Below, piece by piece: positions 45,468-52,901 of a stretch of DNA of 64,000 nucleotides (positions are counted from its first letter, which is position 1; each line of letters begins with the position of its first letter). The DNA is from an uncultured Bacteroidales bacterium (GTDB lineage: Bacteria > Bacteroidota > Bacteroidia > Bacteroidales > UBA932): contig CALVAC010000010.1 of assembly GCA_944325435.1 (NCBI GenBank), positions 52,355 to 116,354 of the forward strand. Direction: 5' to 3'. The notes below the pieces were generated by a model, which ran no database searches, had not been told where the DNA came from, and was given only the letters and a program-made list of their open reading frames with translations. The translations under genes and the position numbers were made by a program.

Positions 45468-46118
45468 TCAAATCAGCTTTTTCAAAAGATATTTTGGAAT
45501 ACGGACATCAACATCAATACTATTATTCTGACATTCTTTATCAGTTCTGTCATTATGACCACTATTCGTGAATCTGTCTGTGCCAATAGCGATGTAAAAA
45601 GCGCCATAGTAATAATCCTTGTTTTCGTCTATGTCATATATGTTGACAAAAATCTTATCATATTGTCCCAAATTGACAATCGCAAAATAGTCAATGTTTT
45701 CATATTTATCTTTAAGTAGCAGTCCTTCAAGAAATTGTAAATCATTGTATATCCCTTTCAATTCATTCTTATCTTTTATGAATTGAAACAAGATTGCTCG
45801 ATTATAAATGATTTCACCTCCACCCCTAACTTCAATTACAATAATTTTCCTTTGCATTGTATTGGCAGAAAGGAGAGTAGTATACACGAAAACATTTTGG
45901 CCATCAACAACCTTCGCTTTGATTATATCCAAAAATTTTTTGGAAAATGAATCCCTGTCTAAAACATCTTTCTCAGATATTCTATTACGAAATGCTTCCC
46001 ACGCCTGAACTAAAATACAATCAAAATCATAATAATCCAAATTTTCCCCATTTGGTAATACATCGTCAAACTCGTCAAACGCCGTTTCCAAATGGCTGCC
46101 GTTTCCATGATCTTTCAT
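45468..46118 (-). CDS. Paralogue of the neighbouring putative nuclease, degenerate core
   Basis: A 216-residue protein of unknown family. Its middle mirrors the downstream gene: IIVIEVRGGG (Glu96, Arg98) in place of AIELKFK, then YNDLQFLEGLL and YFAIVNLGQYDKIFV. The ExK lysine is Arg, so if the fold is a nuclease this copy may be inactive and structural. The N-terminus is acidic (ETAFDEFDDV). It is the first cargo gene after the WYL regulator and is under operator copy E. Confidence 0.6.
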   Translation of the reverse strand: MKDHGNGSHLETAFDEFDDVLPNGENLDYYDFDCILVQAWEAFRNRISEKDVLDRDSFSKKFLDIIKAKVVDGQNVFVYTTLLSANTMQRKIIVIEVRGGGEIIYNRAILFQFIKDKNELKGIYNDLQFLEGLLLKDKYENIDYFAIVNLGQYDKIFVNIYDIDENKDYYYGAFYIAIGTDRFTNSGHNDRTDKECQNNSIDVDVRIPKYLLKKLI

Positions 46119-46155
46119 TGCTATACGCTTTTAATGTTATTCCTGTATGTGGCTA

Positions 46156-46190
46156 CAAAATTATCACGCAGAATGCCATACTACGGCACT
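46156..46190 (-). promoter_or_regulatory. Cargo operator-promoter copy E (nuclease-fold pair)
   Basis: Minus-strand -7 box TAATTTTG (46156-46163), 8 bp, then AATGCC-N7-GGCACT (46172-46190), the most symmetrical copy of the dyad. Confidence 0.75.
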
Positions 46191-46206
46191 GTAGCAATTC
46201 ATCTTT

Positions 46207-46333
46207 GCCGACAGAAAAGCGTGGGCGATCCCGTCGGCTGTTGAGGTCCTGACAAAACCCTGGATGCACGAAAGGAAAGCCCACGCTATGCGTAAGCTGA
46301 CCTCATCTTTTGCATCAATTTGAAATTGTCAGG
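46207..46333. ncRNA. Candidate structured RNA or DNA recombination site with interleaved inverted repeats
   Basis: Five perfect complementary pairs interleave within 127 bp: 46207-46212/46233-46238 (6 bp), 46218-46226/46279-46287 (9 bp), 46242-46248/46299-46305 (7 bp), 46248-46255/46326-46333 (8 bp) and 46263-46268/46311-46316 (6 bp). They cannot all form without pseudoknots. No protein frame covers it. It lies between the WYL gene and cargo operator E. Strand and function are unknown. Confidence 0.45.
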
Positions 46334-46465
46334 TTCCAACAGGCAAGATGAAGTATTGCGGTATTTCAATTTTGACAAATTTAAGAAATAGCTTCGGATT
46401 CCGGAAATTTTCAGACAGATTCCAGACGTTCCTACCTTTTGAAGTTTTCGGCAAAACAGTCTCTT

Positions 46466-47401
46466 TCAGTCAGATTCCCCGTTGCGTTTCAACGCCTGCC
46501 TGTAGACTTCGCAGAGTTCCTTGCGGAGATGTTCGGGGGCGATAACGACAAGGTCGTCGCTTTGGGAAAGAAGTTCCTGTTTGAAGTCGTATGTTATCTT
46601 TACTTTCATCCGGATACGGAATTCCTTGCCGTCATCGACCAGTGTCTCCTGCGACTCATGGAGCGGGAAAGCTTCATTGTACCGGCCTCCTTTCGGGGAA
46701 AACGACAGGATGACTTCTTCGACCGGAAGATCATTGTTCGAATAGACTCCTACGACATCCTTGAACTCTTTTTCAGGATCTATCGCGGCATTCCGCGTAA
46801 ACCGGTCCTTAGTAACATTCAAGTCCCGGATGCGGTCAAGTCCCCAGCTCTTGATTTCTCCGGCATGGCGGACATTCTCCCCTATCTCGATCGCGAGCAG
46901 ATACCATCGTCCTCGTCCTTCTTTAAGGGCATATGGCATGACTCTGCGGGTAAGCGAGACTGAATTGTTGAATTTCACATAGGTGAACTCCACTATCAGA
47001 CTACGTTTGATCGCATGGATTAATGGAGACAGATACTCTGTACCCCGCGGCTTTCGCCTTTCCGGAAAGACGATTGAAGACAGTTCTTCCCTGGCATGAA
47101 GAGATGTAATGAGGTCGTATTGTTCCAATATCCTTTCGATGTCGGAGACCTGATCTTCGTCCTCAGGTATATAGTAGCCGTTTTCAGTCCTGGAGTATTC
47201 TATGCTAATACCCAGCCCCGAGCGGATTTCCTTCAGGTCTCGCAGAATCGTTCTTCTGGAAATGCCGATATTTTCAGTATCGTCAAAATATACGAGTCCG
47301 TCCTCCACCTTGTGGATAAGTTCCGGAAGCGAAATGTACCGGTTATTCCGTACCAACCGGATAATCAACAGATACCGTTGGATATAACCTTGTTTGGACA
47401 T
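46466..47401 (-). CDS. WYL-domain transcriptional regulator
   Basis: A 311-residue regulator. The N-terminal winged helix is at about 1-85 (RYLLIIRLVRNNRYISLPELIHKV, ISRRTILRDLKEIRSGLGI). A WYL domain follows at about 125-205 (FTYVKFNNS, RGRWYLLAIE), then a WCX-like C-terminal extension to about 305. This is the layout of BrxR/CapW/PafBC-type proteins, several of which repress phage-defence operons by binding inverted repeats and respond to a ligand or nucleic acid. It sits at the head of the cargo array, whose promoters share one dyad. The link to that operator is inference. Confidence 0.88.
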   Translation of the reverse strand: MSKQGYIQRYLLIIRLVRNNRYISLPELIHKVEDGLVYFDDTENIGISRRTILRDLKEIRSGLGISIEYSRTENGYYIPEDEDQVSDIERILEQYDLITSLHAREELSSIVFPERRKPRGTEYLSPLIHAIKRSLIVEFTYVKFNNSVSLTRRVMPYALKEGRGRWYLLAIEIGENVRHAGEIKSWGLDRIRDLNVTKDRFTRNAAIDPEKEFKDVVGVYSNNDLPVEEVILSFSPKGGRYNEAFPLHESQETLVDDGKEFRIRMKVKITYDFKQELLSQSDDLVVIAPEHLRKELCEVYRQALKRNGESD

Positions 47402-47455
47402 AACACATCAATTTGATCTATTAGTCCTGCAAGTTAATAATTTTTCTGAAAAGCC

Positions 47456-48511
47456 TTATCGTCTCCTCCGGTATGGAACATATGACCTGTCTTTCTCTTC
47501 ATCTTCGTCCCTCCATCCCCGGTCATTATCACTGCCTCCACCTACGCCTAACACAGGGACAATATGCGGTTGGACTGTCATTTCCATTGCCGTAGCAGCG
47601 ATTTTCTCAACTATCAGACTGCCGCCTCCCGATGCTCCGGCTGTTCCGGATATTCCGGCAGACATATCAGCAGTTTTGTTTTCACTAACGGATGATTTTT
47701 CATGTGGCTGATTTTCGGAATGGCTGGATATATTTCTTTGTCGTTTTTCCTCCATTGAGGCAATTAGACGGTTGTATTCCTCCAGATTAGTCTGTAACCT
47801 GCGGTCAATGTTCTTGTATGTCATGGTGCGGTCTATCCTGTAGCCGCCGAAAGAAATGTCGTCACAGGTGAATACCACACCTTTAATCCTGCCGTCAGTC
47901 TTGTATGTAAAATCAAGGGAAATTCCTTCTGCTATCAAGCCGTTCTTCAGTTCCTTCCAATCAATACATACCTCAAGACCGCCCTTGACGATATCATAAA
48001 TTCTGTATTTTATGACATCCTTGCCTTTCAGACGGTCGCGGTTCACTTTCTTCTTTCCCTTGCCGAAAGTCAGGTTGTATTCGCTCGTGAGGGCTTGGGT
48101 TATCCTTGCCGACTTTCTGAAGTTCTGGTCTCCGAAAATGGCGTTGCCGTCATTATTCACCCGGTTGTAAGCGATATGTACATGAGGATGTGGCTTGTCG
48201 TGATGTCGGGAAATGATGTACTGCGTATTCACAATGCCCATGCGTTGCAGGTATTCCTTTGCGATGTTCGCCATCAGCCTGTTGGAGAGTTTCGGCGCAT
48301 CTTCCGGTGCAAAACTCAAAGAGATATGTCCGACAAAATTCTTCAACGATGGGCGGCTTTTTGCCTGCAGGCTGAAGCTCGCAGTGATGGACTTATTAGA
48401 TGTCAAGTCCACATCCTCGGAAGCGATGATTTCCGCATTCTTGTTTTTGATGTCGTTGGCGTAATCCACCAGTCCCGCGAATCCCTGTCCGCTGTGTATT
48501 TTGGCTATCAT
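47456..48511 (-). CDS. Relaxase (MobP-like mobilization nuclease)
   Basis: A 351-residue relaxase that would nick the island at oriT and lead its transfer. The metal-binding motif HPHVHIAYNRV gives His108, His110 and His112. The N-terminal IHSGQGFAGLVDYAND resembles relaxases of Bacteroides mobilizable elements. The C-terminal 90 residues are low-complexity and charged. It begins 3 bp after the MobC stop. No coupling or secretion genes are present, so a helper conjugative element is needed. Confidence 0.9.
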   Translation of the reverse strand: MIAKIHSGQGFAGLVDYANDIKNKNAEIIASEDVDLTSNKSITASFSLQAKSRPSLKNFVGHISLSFAPEDAPKLSNRLMANIAKEYLQRMGIVNTQYIISRHHDKPHPHVHIAYNRVNNDGNAIFGDQNFRKSARITQALTSEYNLTFGKGKKKVNRDRLKGKDVIKYRIYDIVKGGLEVCIDWKELKNGLIAEGISLDFTYKTDGRIKGVVFTCDDISFGGYRIDRTMTYKNIDRRLQTNLEEYNRLIASMEEKRQRNISSHSENQPHEKSSVSENKTADMSAGISGTAGASGGGSLIVEKIAATAMEMTVQPHIVPVLGVGGGSDNDRGWRDEDEEKDRSYVPYRRRR

Positions 48512-48514
48512 AGT

Positions 48515-48898
48515 CTATACCTGTTCATTCAATTTGACAATCAGTTCACTTATCTCTTTGGACAACCTGCTGTTTTCTTCCGCAATATGTACCGGGTCGT
48601 GGATATGACCGAGGTGTGCCAGTTGATTCAGGTTGTTAGCCATTCCTGCAAGGGCTCGGAGAGCATGCACGGCACCCTGCGACAAGGGCTCCTTGACATA
48701 GCCGTTTACAGCCAGTTCATAAACGGTTTCAGAGAGTGACTTTCCTGCTTCCTTGCTTATCAGCAGTAGTCGTCCATAGTTCTTTCGGTCAAAATTTACC
48801 TTGACGGGACAGTTCCGTTTCTGTCCAGATGGAAGTTTCGGGCGACCGCCTTTGTGCTGTCCGCTGCCGACCACCGTTGCTTGTGTCCGGGATTTCAT
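48515..48898 (-). CDS. mobC: MobC-like relaxosome accessory protein
   Basis: A 127-residue basic protein of the plasmid mobilization MobC type, thought to help the relaxase open oriT. The ATG at 48898 has a strong GGAGG site upstream; an in-frame codon at 48964 would put the candidate oriT inside the gene. The middle segment CPVKVNFDRKNYGRLLLISKEAGKSLSETV resembles a ribbon-helix-helix, and the C-terminus is helical. It is coupled to the relaxase gene. Confidence 0.85.
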   Translation of the reverse strand: MKSRTQATVVGSGQHKGGRPKLPSGQKRNCPVKVNFDRKNYGRLLLISKEAGKSLSETVYELAVNGYVKEPLSQGAVHALRALAGMANNLNQLAHLGHIHDPVHIAEENSRLSKEISELIVKLNEQV

Positions 48899-48917
48899 GT
48901 CGTTTCCTCCTTCCCTG

Positions 48918-48989
48918 TGTGTCCGGTTACACTTTGGCACGCCCTGCGGTTTTGTGGGACACAAAACCTATACTTGCTCCCCGGACACA
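48918..48989. other. Candidate origin of transfer (oriT)
   Basis: Just upstream of mobC is a perfect 8-bp inverted repeat with a 3-nt loop (48949-48956, 48960-48967) nested inside a 9-bp one (48918-48926, 48981-48989). Position and symmetry fit the oriT of mobilizable elements. The nick site cannot be identified by eye. Confidence 0.6.
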
Positions 48990-49065
48990 TACCAACATCG
49001 GCACACGCCCGATAGAGTATTACTGTTACTGCATATATAGCTGTCATTTTTCTGTCCATATCGGA

Positions 49066-49728
49066 TTATTTTCTGAATGAAGGGTTGTCGAATACAATCT
49101 TGTCCACCATCTCGTTCAACCTGTCGGCAATCCTGTCCCCGTACAGTTTGCGTATCTGCTGCGGTACGAGGTTGGTGGTGATGAATGTAAAGCCCCGGTT
49201 TTCGTAACGCCTCGTCAGAAGGTCGGTCAGCGGCCTGTGCAGGTTGCCGAACTCCAATACCTCCGTCGGTTCAATGCCCATATCGTCAATGCCGAGCATC
49301 TCATGGTCACATAGCCGCAGGAACTCATCATAGTTGCTCCGGCACAGATGGGCTATATGGATGGCATTCACAATGGGCATCCCGTACACATTTCTGTGGA
49401 AGTTGTCCGGAATCCTGACCACATTGAGCAGGCGTTGGAACGCCCTCATCACGGTAGTCTTGCCGTTGCCGCACAAACCGCACAGCATCACACCGCACCT
49501 CCTGCCGGAAGTCAGGGTCACGGCAAGGCTTCTGACCTGCGATTCTACGGCATCGGAGCGGATGAATGTTCCACCTGTGCGGCATACTTCTCCCTCTATG
49601 GCACTACGGAGCAGGGCGGCTGCCGTATCTTCATCGAATGGCAGTCTAAAACGCTCCTTCATAGTCCCCGGCTGAGACAGCCGTGACATCAGTGCCTGAA
49701 TAAGCTGCGGATTTCCGTTTTGTTCCAT
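49066..49728 (-). CDS. DnaC/IstB-like ATPase, probable helicase loader of the island
   Basis: A 220-residue AAA+ protein with Walker A GLCGNGKT (84-91), Walker B LGIDDMG and sensor region FTFITTNLVPQQIRKLYGDRI. This matches DnaC-type helicase loaders. It follows a HTH replication-type protein and overlaps it by 83 bp from ATG 49728; a later start at 49662 would shorten the overlap to 17 bp. Together they look like a replication module. Confidence 0.8.
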   Translation of the reverse strand: MEQNGNPQLIQALMSRLSQPGTMKERFRLPFDEDTAAALLRSAIEGEVCRTGGTFIRSDAVESQVRSLAVTLTSGRRCGVMLCGLCGNGKTTVMRAFQRLLNVVRIPDNFHRNVYGMPIVNAIHIAHLCRSNYDEFLRLCDHEMLGIDDMGIEPTEVLEFGNLHRPLTDLLTRRYENRGFTFITTNLVPQQIRKLYGDRIADRLNEMVDKIVFDNPSFRK

Positions 49729-50386
49729 ACCGGTTTGATTTTAATTGTTTGACAATCCAGTGGTAGAAATGGCTCCGGCAGTCACTTTCGTCCCGTTGCC
49801 CTTTTCCTCCAATCTTCTGCTCGTCGAAGAAGTCCCGGATATACCTGCACAGTTGGTCTGTATTGACCGTGCTGTTTTCTCTTTTCGCCAGCAATCCGGT
49901 TATTTGCTCCTGCCACGCCGTATCAGCAAGCAGGATGGATTCAAGTTCTTCCAAAGACTTATAACTGTTATCCCGTGCGGGTTGAGAGTTGATAATATTC
50001 TTGTCTTTGTTTTTATCTTTATCTTCTATATTAGAATGGGGCAACTGTACGGTCAACTCACGGGACAACTGCGGCGTAACCTGCTGCGGCAACTGCGGGG
50101 GTGATTGCAGGGTCAACGAATAGAGTGCCGGGGTGCGGATTCCAGTACCTGCCTGAAACTCTATCAGTCCACGTTCCTTGAGATGTTGGCGTGCCTTGCT
50201 GATGTTCTGCTTGGTGGTCGAGAGCCGCACGCAGAGGATGGCGGTATGGCAGGCAAACGGCATATTCCACCGGAGGCGGTTTGCCTCGTACAGCAGATAG
50301 TGATAGAGTGCAGTCTCCGTAGGGTTGAACGGGCTGCGCTCCGCTTCCGCCCAGAACCGGTTGATATAGTCGAATATGCCTGCCAT
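49646..50386 (-). CDS. HTH replication-initiator-like protein
   Basis: A 246-residue protein. The N-terminal 90 residues form a winged-helix-like domain (FNPTETALYHYLLYEANRL, LSTTKQNISKARQHLKERGLIEF), as in DnaD/RepA-like initiators of Bacteroides elements. The middle is a Pro/Gln-rich linker. The C-terminal part (about 145-225, CRYIRDFFDEQKIGG, DCRSHFYHWIVKQLK) resembles the DUF7833-type domain seen with these proteins. It is coupled to a DnaC-like ATPase. Function is inferred from architecture and context. Confidence 0.65.
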   Translation of the reverse strand: MAGIFDYINRFWAEAERSPFNPTETALYHYLLYEANRLRWNMPFACHTAILCVRLSTTKQNISKARQHLKERGLIEFQAGTGIRTPALYSLTLQSPPQLPQQVTPQLSRELTVQLPHSNIEDKDKNKDKNIINSQPARDNSYKSLEELESILLADTAWQEQITGLLAKRENSTVNTDQLCRYIRDFFDEQKIGGKGQRDESDCRSHFYHWIVKQLKSNRYGTKRKSAAYSGTDVTAVSAGDYEGAF

Positions 50387-50389
50387 GAC

Positions 50390-50629
50390 CTACCGTTTAG
50401 GACGGTTGATGATATACTTCTGGGCCTGCTGGCTGAGTTCCACCTGCGATGCCACGCGGATGTTCTTCATCCATGCCTCCAGGTCTGCCTTGTCGAAGAA
50501 GCACAGTTTGCCGTTTGGTTTGTAGTAAGGGATGACGCGGCGCATCATCAGCTTGTGAAGATAACTCACTTTGATACCGAGGAATTTCGCAGCCTCGACT
50601 GTCGAGATCAGTTGGTTCGTCTGTTCCAT
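50390..50629 (-). CDS. Excisionase-like helix-turn-helix protein
   Basis: A 79-residue MerR-type HTH_17 protein (TVEAAKFLGIKVSYLHKLMMRRVIPYYKP, FDKADLEAWM). ATG 50629 is preferred over 50680 because an AGGGA ribosome site precedes it. Such proteins direct excision together with the integrase or regulate replication. Its stop is 3 bp before the replication protein gene. Confidence 0.8.
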   Translation of the reverse strand: MEQTNQLISTVEAAKFLGIKVSYLHKLMMRRVIPYYKPNGKLCFFDKADLEAWMKNIRVASQVELSQQAQKYIINRPKR

Positions 50630-50669
50630 ATTTCCCTTTTTTGTAAGATATGGACTTTCATTTTTCTGG

Positions 50670-50987
50670 TCAGCGTTCATGGCGACCTCCTTTTCTACCT
50701 GTGCGTATCGCTTCTACATCTTCTCTGCGATAGCGTTTCCGTCCTCCGAATGGGAAAGACTTTATGTATCCTGTTTTCTCCCAACACCAGAGCGTAGAAG
50801 AATCTATCCCGAGAAGAGCAAGTACTTCTTTACGCGACATATAGTCATTTGCTGGATTTCCCTGTCCCACAGGTATGGCAGCAGCAGTCGCTTCTTTGAG
50901 GATAATTCTCAAATCATCAAGTGTAACCATAACACTGACATTTGTTCCCGATTTCAATAATTCCGGTAAATTCATAATCGATTTCAT
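50670..50987 (-). CDS. Second excisionase-like helix-turn-helix protein
   Basis: A 105-residue protein with a C-terminal HTH_17 domain (MSRKEVLALLGIDSSTLWCWEKTGYI, RYRREDVEAI) after an N-terminal helical region. Translation may start at 50987 or ATG 50975. It heads the HTH-replication-mobilization gene block on the minus strand. Paired small HTH proteins are common in Bacteroides mobilizable elements. Confidence 0.78.
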   Translation of the reverse strand: MKSIMNLPELLKSGTNVSVMVTLDDLRIILKEATAAAIPVGQGNPANDYMSRKEVLALLGIDSSTLWCWEKTGYIKSFPFGGRKRYRREDVEAIRTGRKGGRHER

Positions 50988-51031
50988 TTGGTTTTACATT
51001 ATTCTGACAGTTCCGTACAATCGGAACCGGG

Positions 51032-51092
51032 AGCAAATGAAAAAGGAGATTTCACAGAGAGCAAAAACACTTGCAATCTCTTTGAAATCTCC
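51032..51092 (-). terminator. Terminator of the AbiE-type operon
   Basis: On the minus strand, an 11-bp stem (51043-51053 with 51082-51092) extended by a further 5 bp past one mismatch, then a T run (51037-51042). It separates the AbiE operon from the HTH genes. Confidence 0.75.
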
Positions 51093-51118
51093 TGAAAATC
51101 TCTTGTTCAAGATATTCG

Positions 51119-51829
51119 TCAACCTTTTTGTTCCGACATATATGCTTCCAAGTCTTCTATATTAGGGATAATATACCTCGTTGTCTGTCCGTCATAAAGT
51201 TTCCCTTTTATGTAGGAATCCTCCAATTCGGCAAGCTGCACAAATACGGATTTCAACCACGGAACGACCTCCTGCTTCGGTTGTCCGTAATAATTGGCCA
51301 TATTCCATCCGAAATGAAAAAGATCTGCATTTTTCAGCCTTTCTGGTTTGACTGGATGCAAATCATCCGGAAGTGGTTGCTGCCAGGCATAGCACTCTAC
51401 ATAATGGACAAGTTCTGAAAGTTCCACCACTGTAATATAAGGCCCGAGCGCATTCTGTGTATAATGGATAAATAGATTCAGTTTTTCTTTTTGGCTGTCA
51501 AAATATTTCCTGTCGGCCTCCTGTTTTATCCGGTTGATTTCTATAATATTCGGCGCATTTGGCACAACCTTGACATCAGCACTCTGTTTTCGTCTTCTTC
51601 CGAAAGCGTGCTTGCGAAAGACAATATCTATCACACCGGAAGATATTGTCAGCACGACCAGATAGAATATCGCACAGATCCCAAGTACAATCAAGAATAC
51701 CAGATTTGCAGTCCCGACATCTGCACCTTTGGCCAATATCGCCAATCTGGCCAGCATTGCAATCAGAAGACCGACAACCACCACTATCGCCAGTAAAATG
51801 ATGTAACTATGATTGTTTCGGGGATTCAT
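51119..51829 (-). CDS. Two-helix membrane protein coupled to the AbiE-type toxin
   Basis: A 236-residue protein with two N-terminal transmembrane helices (about 9-32 and 43-69) and a soluble helical domain (about 95-236). No family is recognised. Its ATG directly abuts the stop codon of the AbiEii gene with no gap, so it is translated from the same message and may be a third component of the toxin-antitoxin unit. Aromatic-rich LHYVECYAWQQPLPDDLH-like segments suggest a folded domain rather than a plain anchor. Confidence 0.6.
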   Translation of the reverse strand: MNPRNNHSYIILLAIVVVVGLLIAMLARLAILAKGADVGTANLVFLIVLGICAIFYLVVLTISSGVIDIVFRKHAFGRRRKQSADVKVVPNAPNIIEINRIKQEADRKYFDSQKEKLNLFIHYTQNALGPYITVVELSELVHYVECYAWQQPLPDDLHPVKPERLKNADLFHFGWNMANYYGQPKQEVVPWLKSVFVQLAELEDSYIKGKLYDGQTTRYIIPNIEDLEAYMSEQKG

Positions 51830-52897
51830 TTAATATTCCAATTTTAATATCAAAAACGTTTCTTTCCAGTAGTAAAACGCTTCCTTGTTTATTTTCTGCA
51901 TTCTGTTCAGATAGTTATATTCCATATTATTGATTTGTCCGGAAACAATACCTGAATACCGTTCAACAGGCGTATTATCGCCTGTCTTTATTTTTGCAGC
52001 AAGATATGCTGACTTTGCCGCAGCCACAACCGCATCTGCAAGATGAAAACCGCCATACATGAGAAAGCCCTGGAATCCTCTGATACCGTCCTGGATTTCT
52101 GCCATTTTGACTGTATCTTCACCTTTGTTCATTTTTCTAGACTCTCTTGCGATCATCAATGCCGTATCAATTATATCATCGCAGACATCCTCCGGCCCGA
52201 TTGCGAGTTTCCTGTAATCAATCTGACGCATTGCCACTTTCCTGAATGTGTCGGCAACAAGTTTTATATCAATCATGTTGTCCGCCAACCTGTCGACATC
52301 ATGCAACTGTTTGATAATCTCAATATGTTTTCCAGAATGATATGGAATACCTGTCGTATTCGGGGCAAACGCTGTCAGTTTGTCTCCCAACAACGAATCT
52401 ACGCCCGGCACTGTCGCTTCTACGTAAGGTTCCTCTGACATTACCCACGAACTTGCTACGGGAACCTTGACGGTCTGCAGATAATAGCATTTCTCAAACA
52501 GCACATCAAGCAATATTTCGGCATTCGGGTTTATATCAGACTTATAGAACAGTCTATAATGCGCCTTCGGCACCGAAACATTGCTTTCTCTCAAATCCTC
52601 TTCCCATCCTGTAAACCGTGAATTTGAAACTACATATTTCAAGGACTTTTCTATATCTGCCTTCGATTCCTCCGTCATTATATCAATGTCAACGGAAAAC
52701 CTGTCCGGATTCTTGATCAACAGCACCATTGAAGTCCCTCCTTTGAAAATAAATTCAAGCCCGGACTGTACCAGTCGTTCAAGCAATAGAAGCGCATATA
52801 CCATTTTCTCAAATACAGGCGGATTAATCTTTCTGTATTGTATCTGCTTACGGAATTGCTCAAGCCATTCTGCCGCAAAAGTCTCTTCCTTTATCAT
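51830..52897 (-). CDS. AbiEii-type nucleotidyltransferase toxin
   Basis: A 355-residue nucleotidyltransferase of the AbiEii/AbiGii type IV toxin group, which in studied cases modifies tRNA or blocks growth when phage infects. The core motif is FKGGTSMVLL (about 46-55) with the catalytic acidic residues in FSVDIDIM (about 64-71). It follows the AbiEi-like gene by 4 bp. Near the integrase it could both stabilise the island and act in phage defence. Confidence 0.88.
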   Translation of the reverse strand: MIKEETFAAEWLEQFRKQIQYRKINPPVFEKMVYALLLLERLVQSGLEFIFKGGTSMVLLIKNPDRFSVDIDIMTEESKADIEKSLKYVVSNSRFTGWEEDLRESNVSVPKAHYRLFYKSDINPNAEILLDVLFEKCYYLQTVKVPVASSWVMSEEPYVEATVPGVDSLLGDKLTAFAPNTTGIPYHSGKHIEIIKQLHDVDRLADNMIDIKLVADTFRKVAMRQIDYRKLAIGPEDVCDDIIDTALMIARESRKMNKGEDTVKMAEIQDGIRGFQGFLMYGGFHLADAVVAAAKSAYLAAKIKTGDNTPVERYSGIVSGQINNMEYNYLNRMQKINKEAFYYWKETFLILKLEY

Positions 52898-52901
52898 ATT
52901 C

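Noticed and set aside
42005..46333. CRISPR array or diversity-generating retroelement
   Set aside because: Repeats are too long, too few and not evenly spaced with short spacers. No reverse transcriptase or Cas gene occurs in the window.
47402..47455. A copy of the cargo operator upstream of the WYL gene (autoregulation)
   Set aside because: I could not find the dyad there; only an AT-rich stretch is visible, so autoregulation through the same operator is not claimed.
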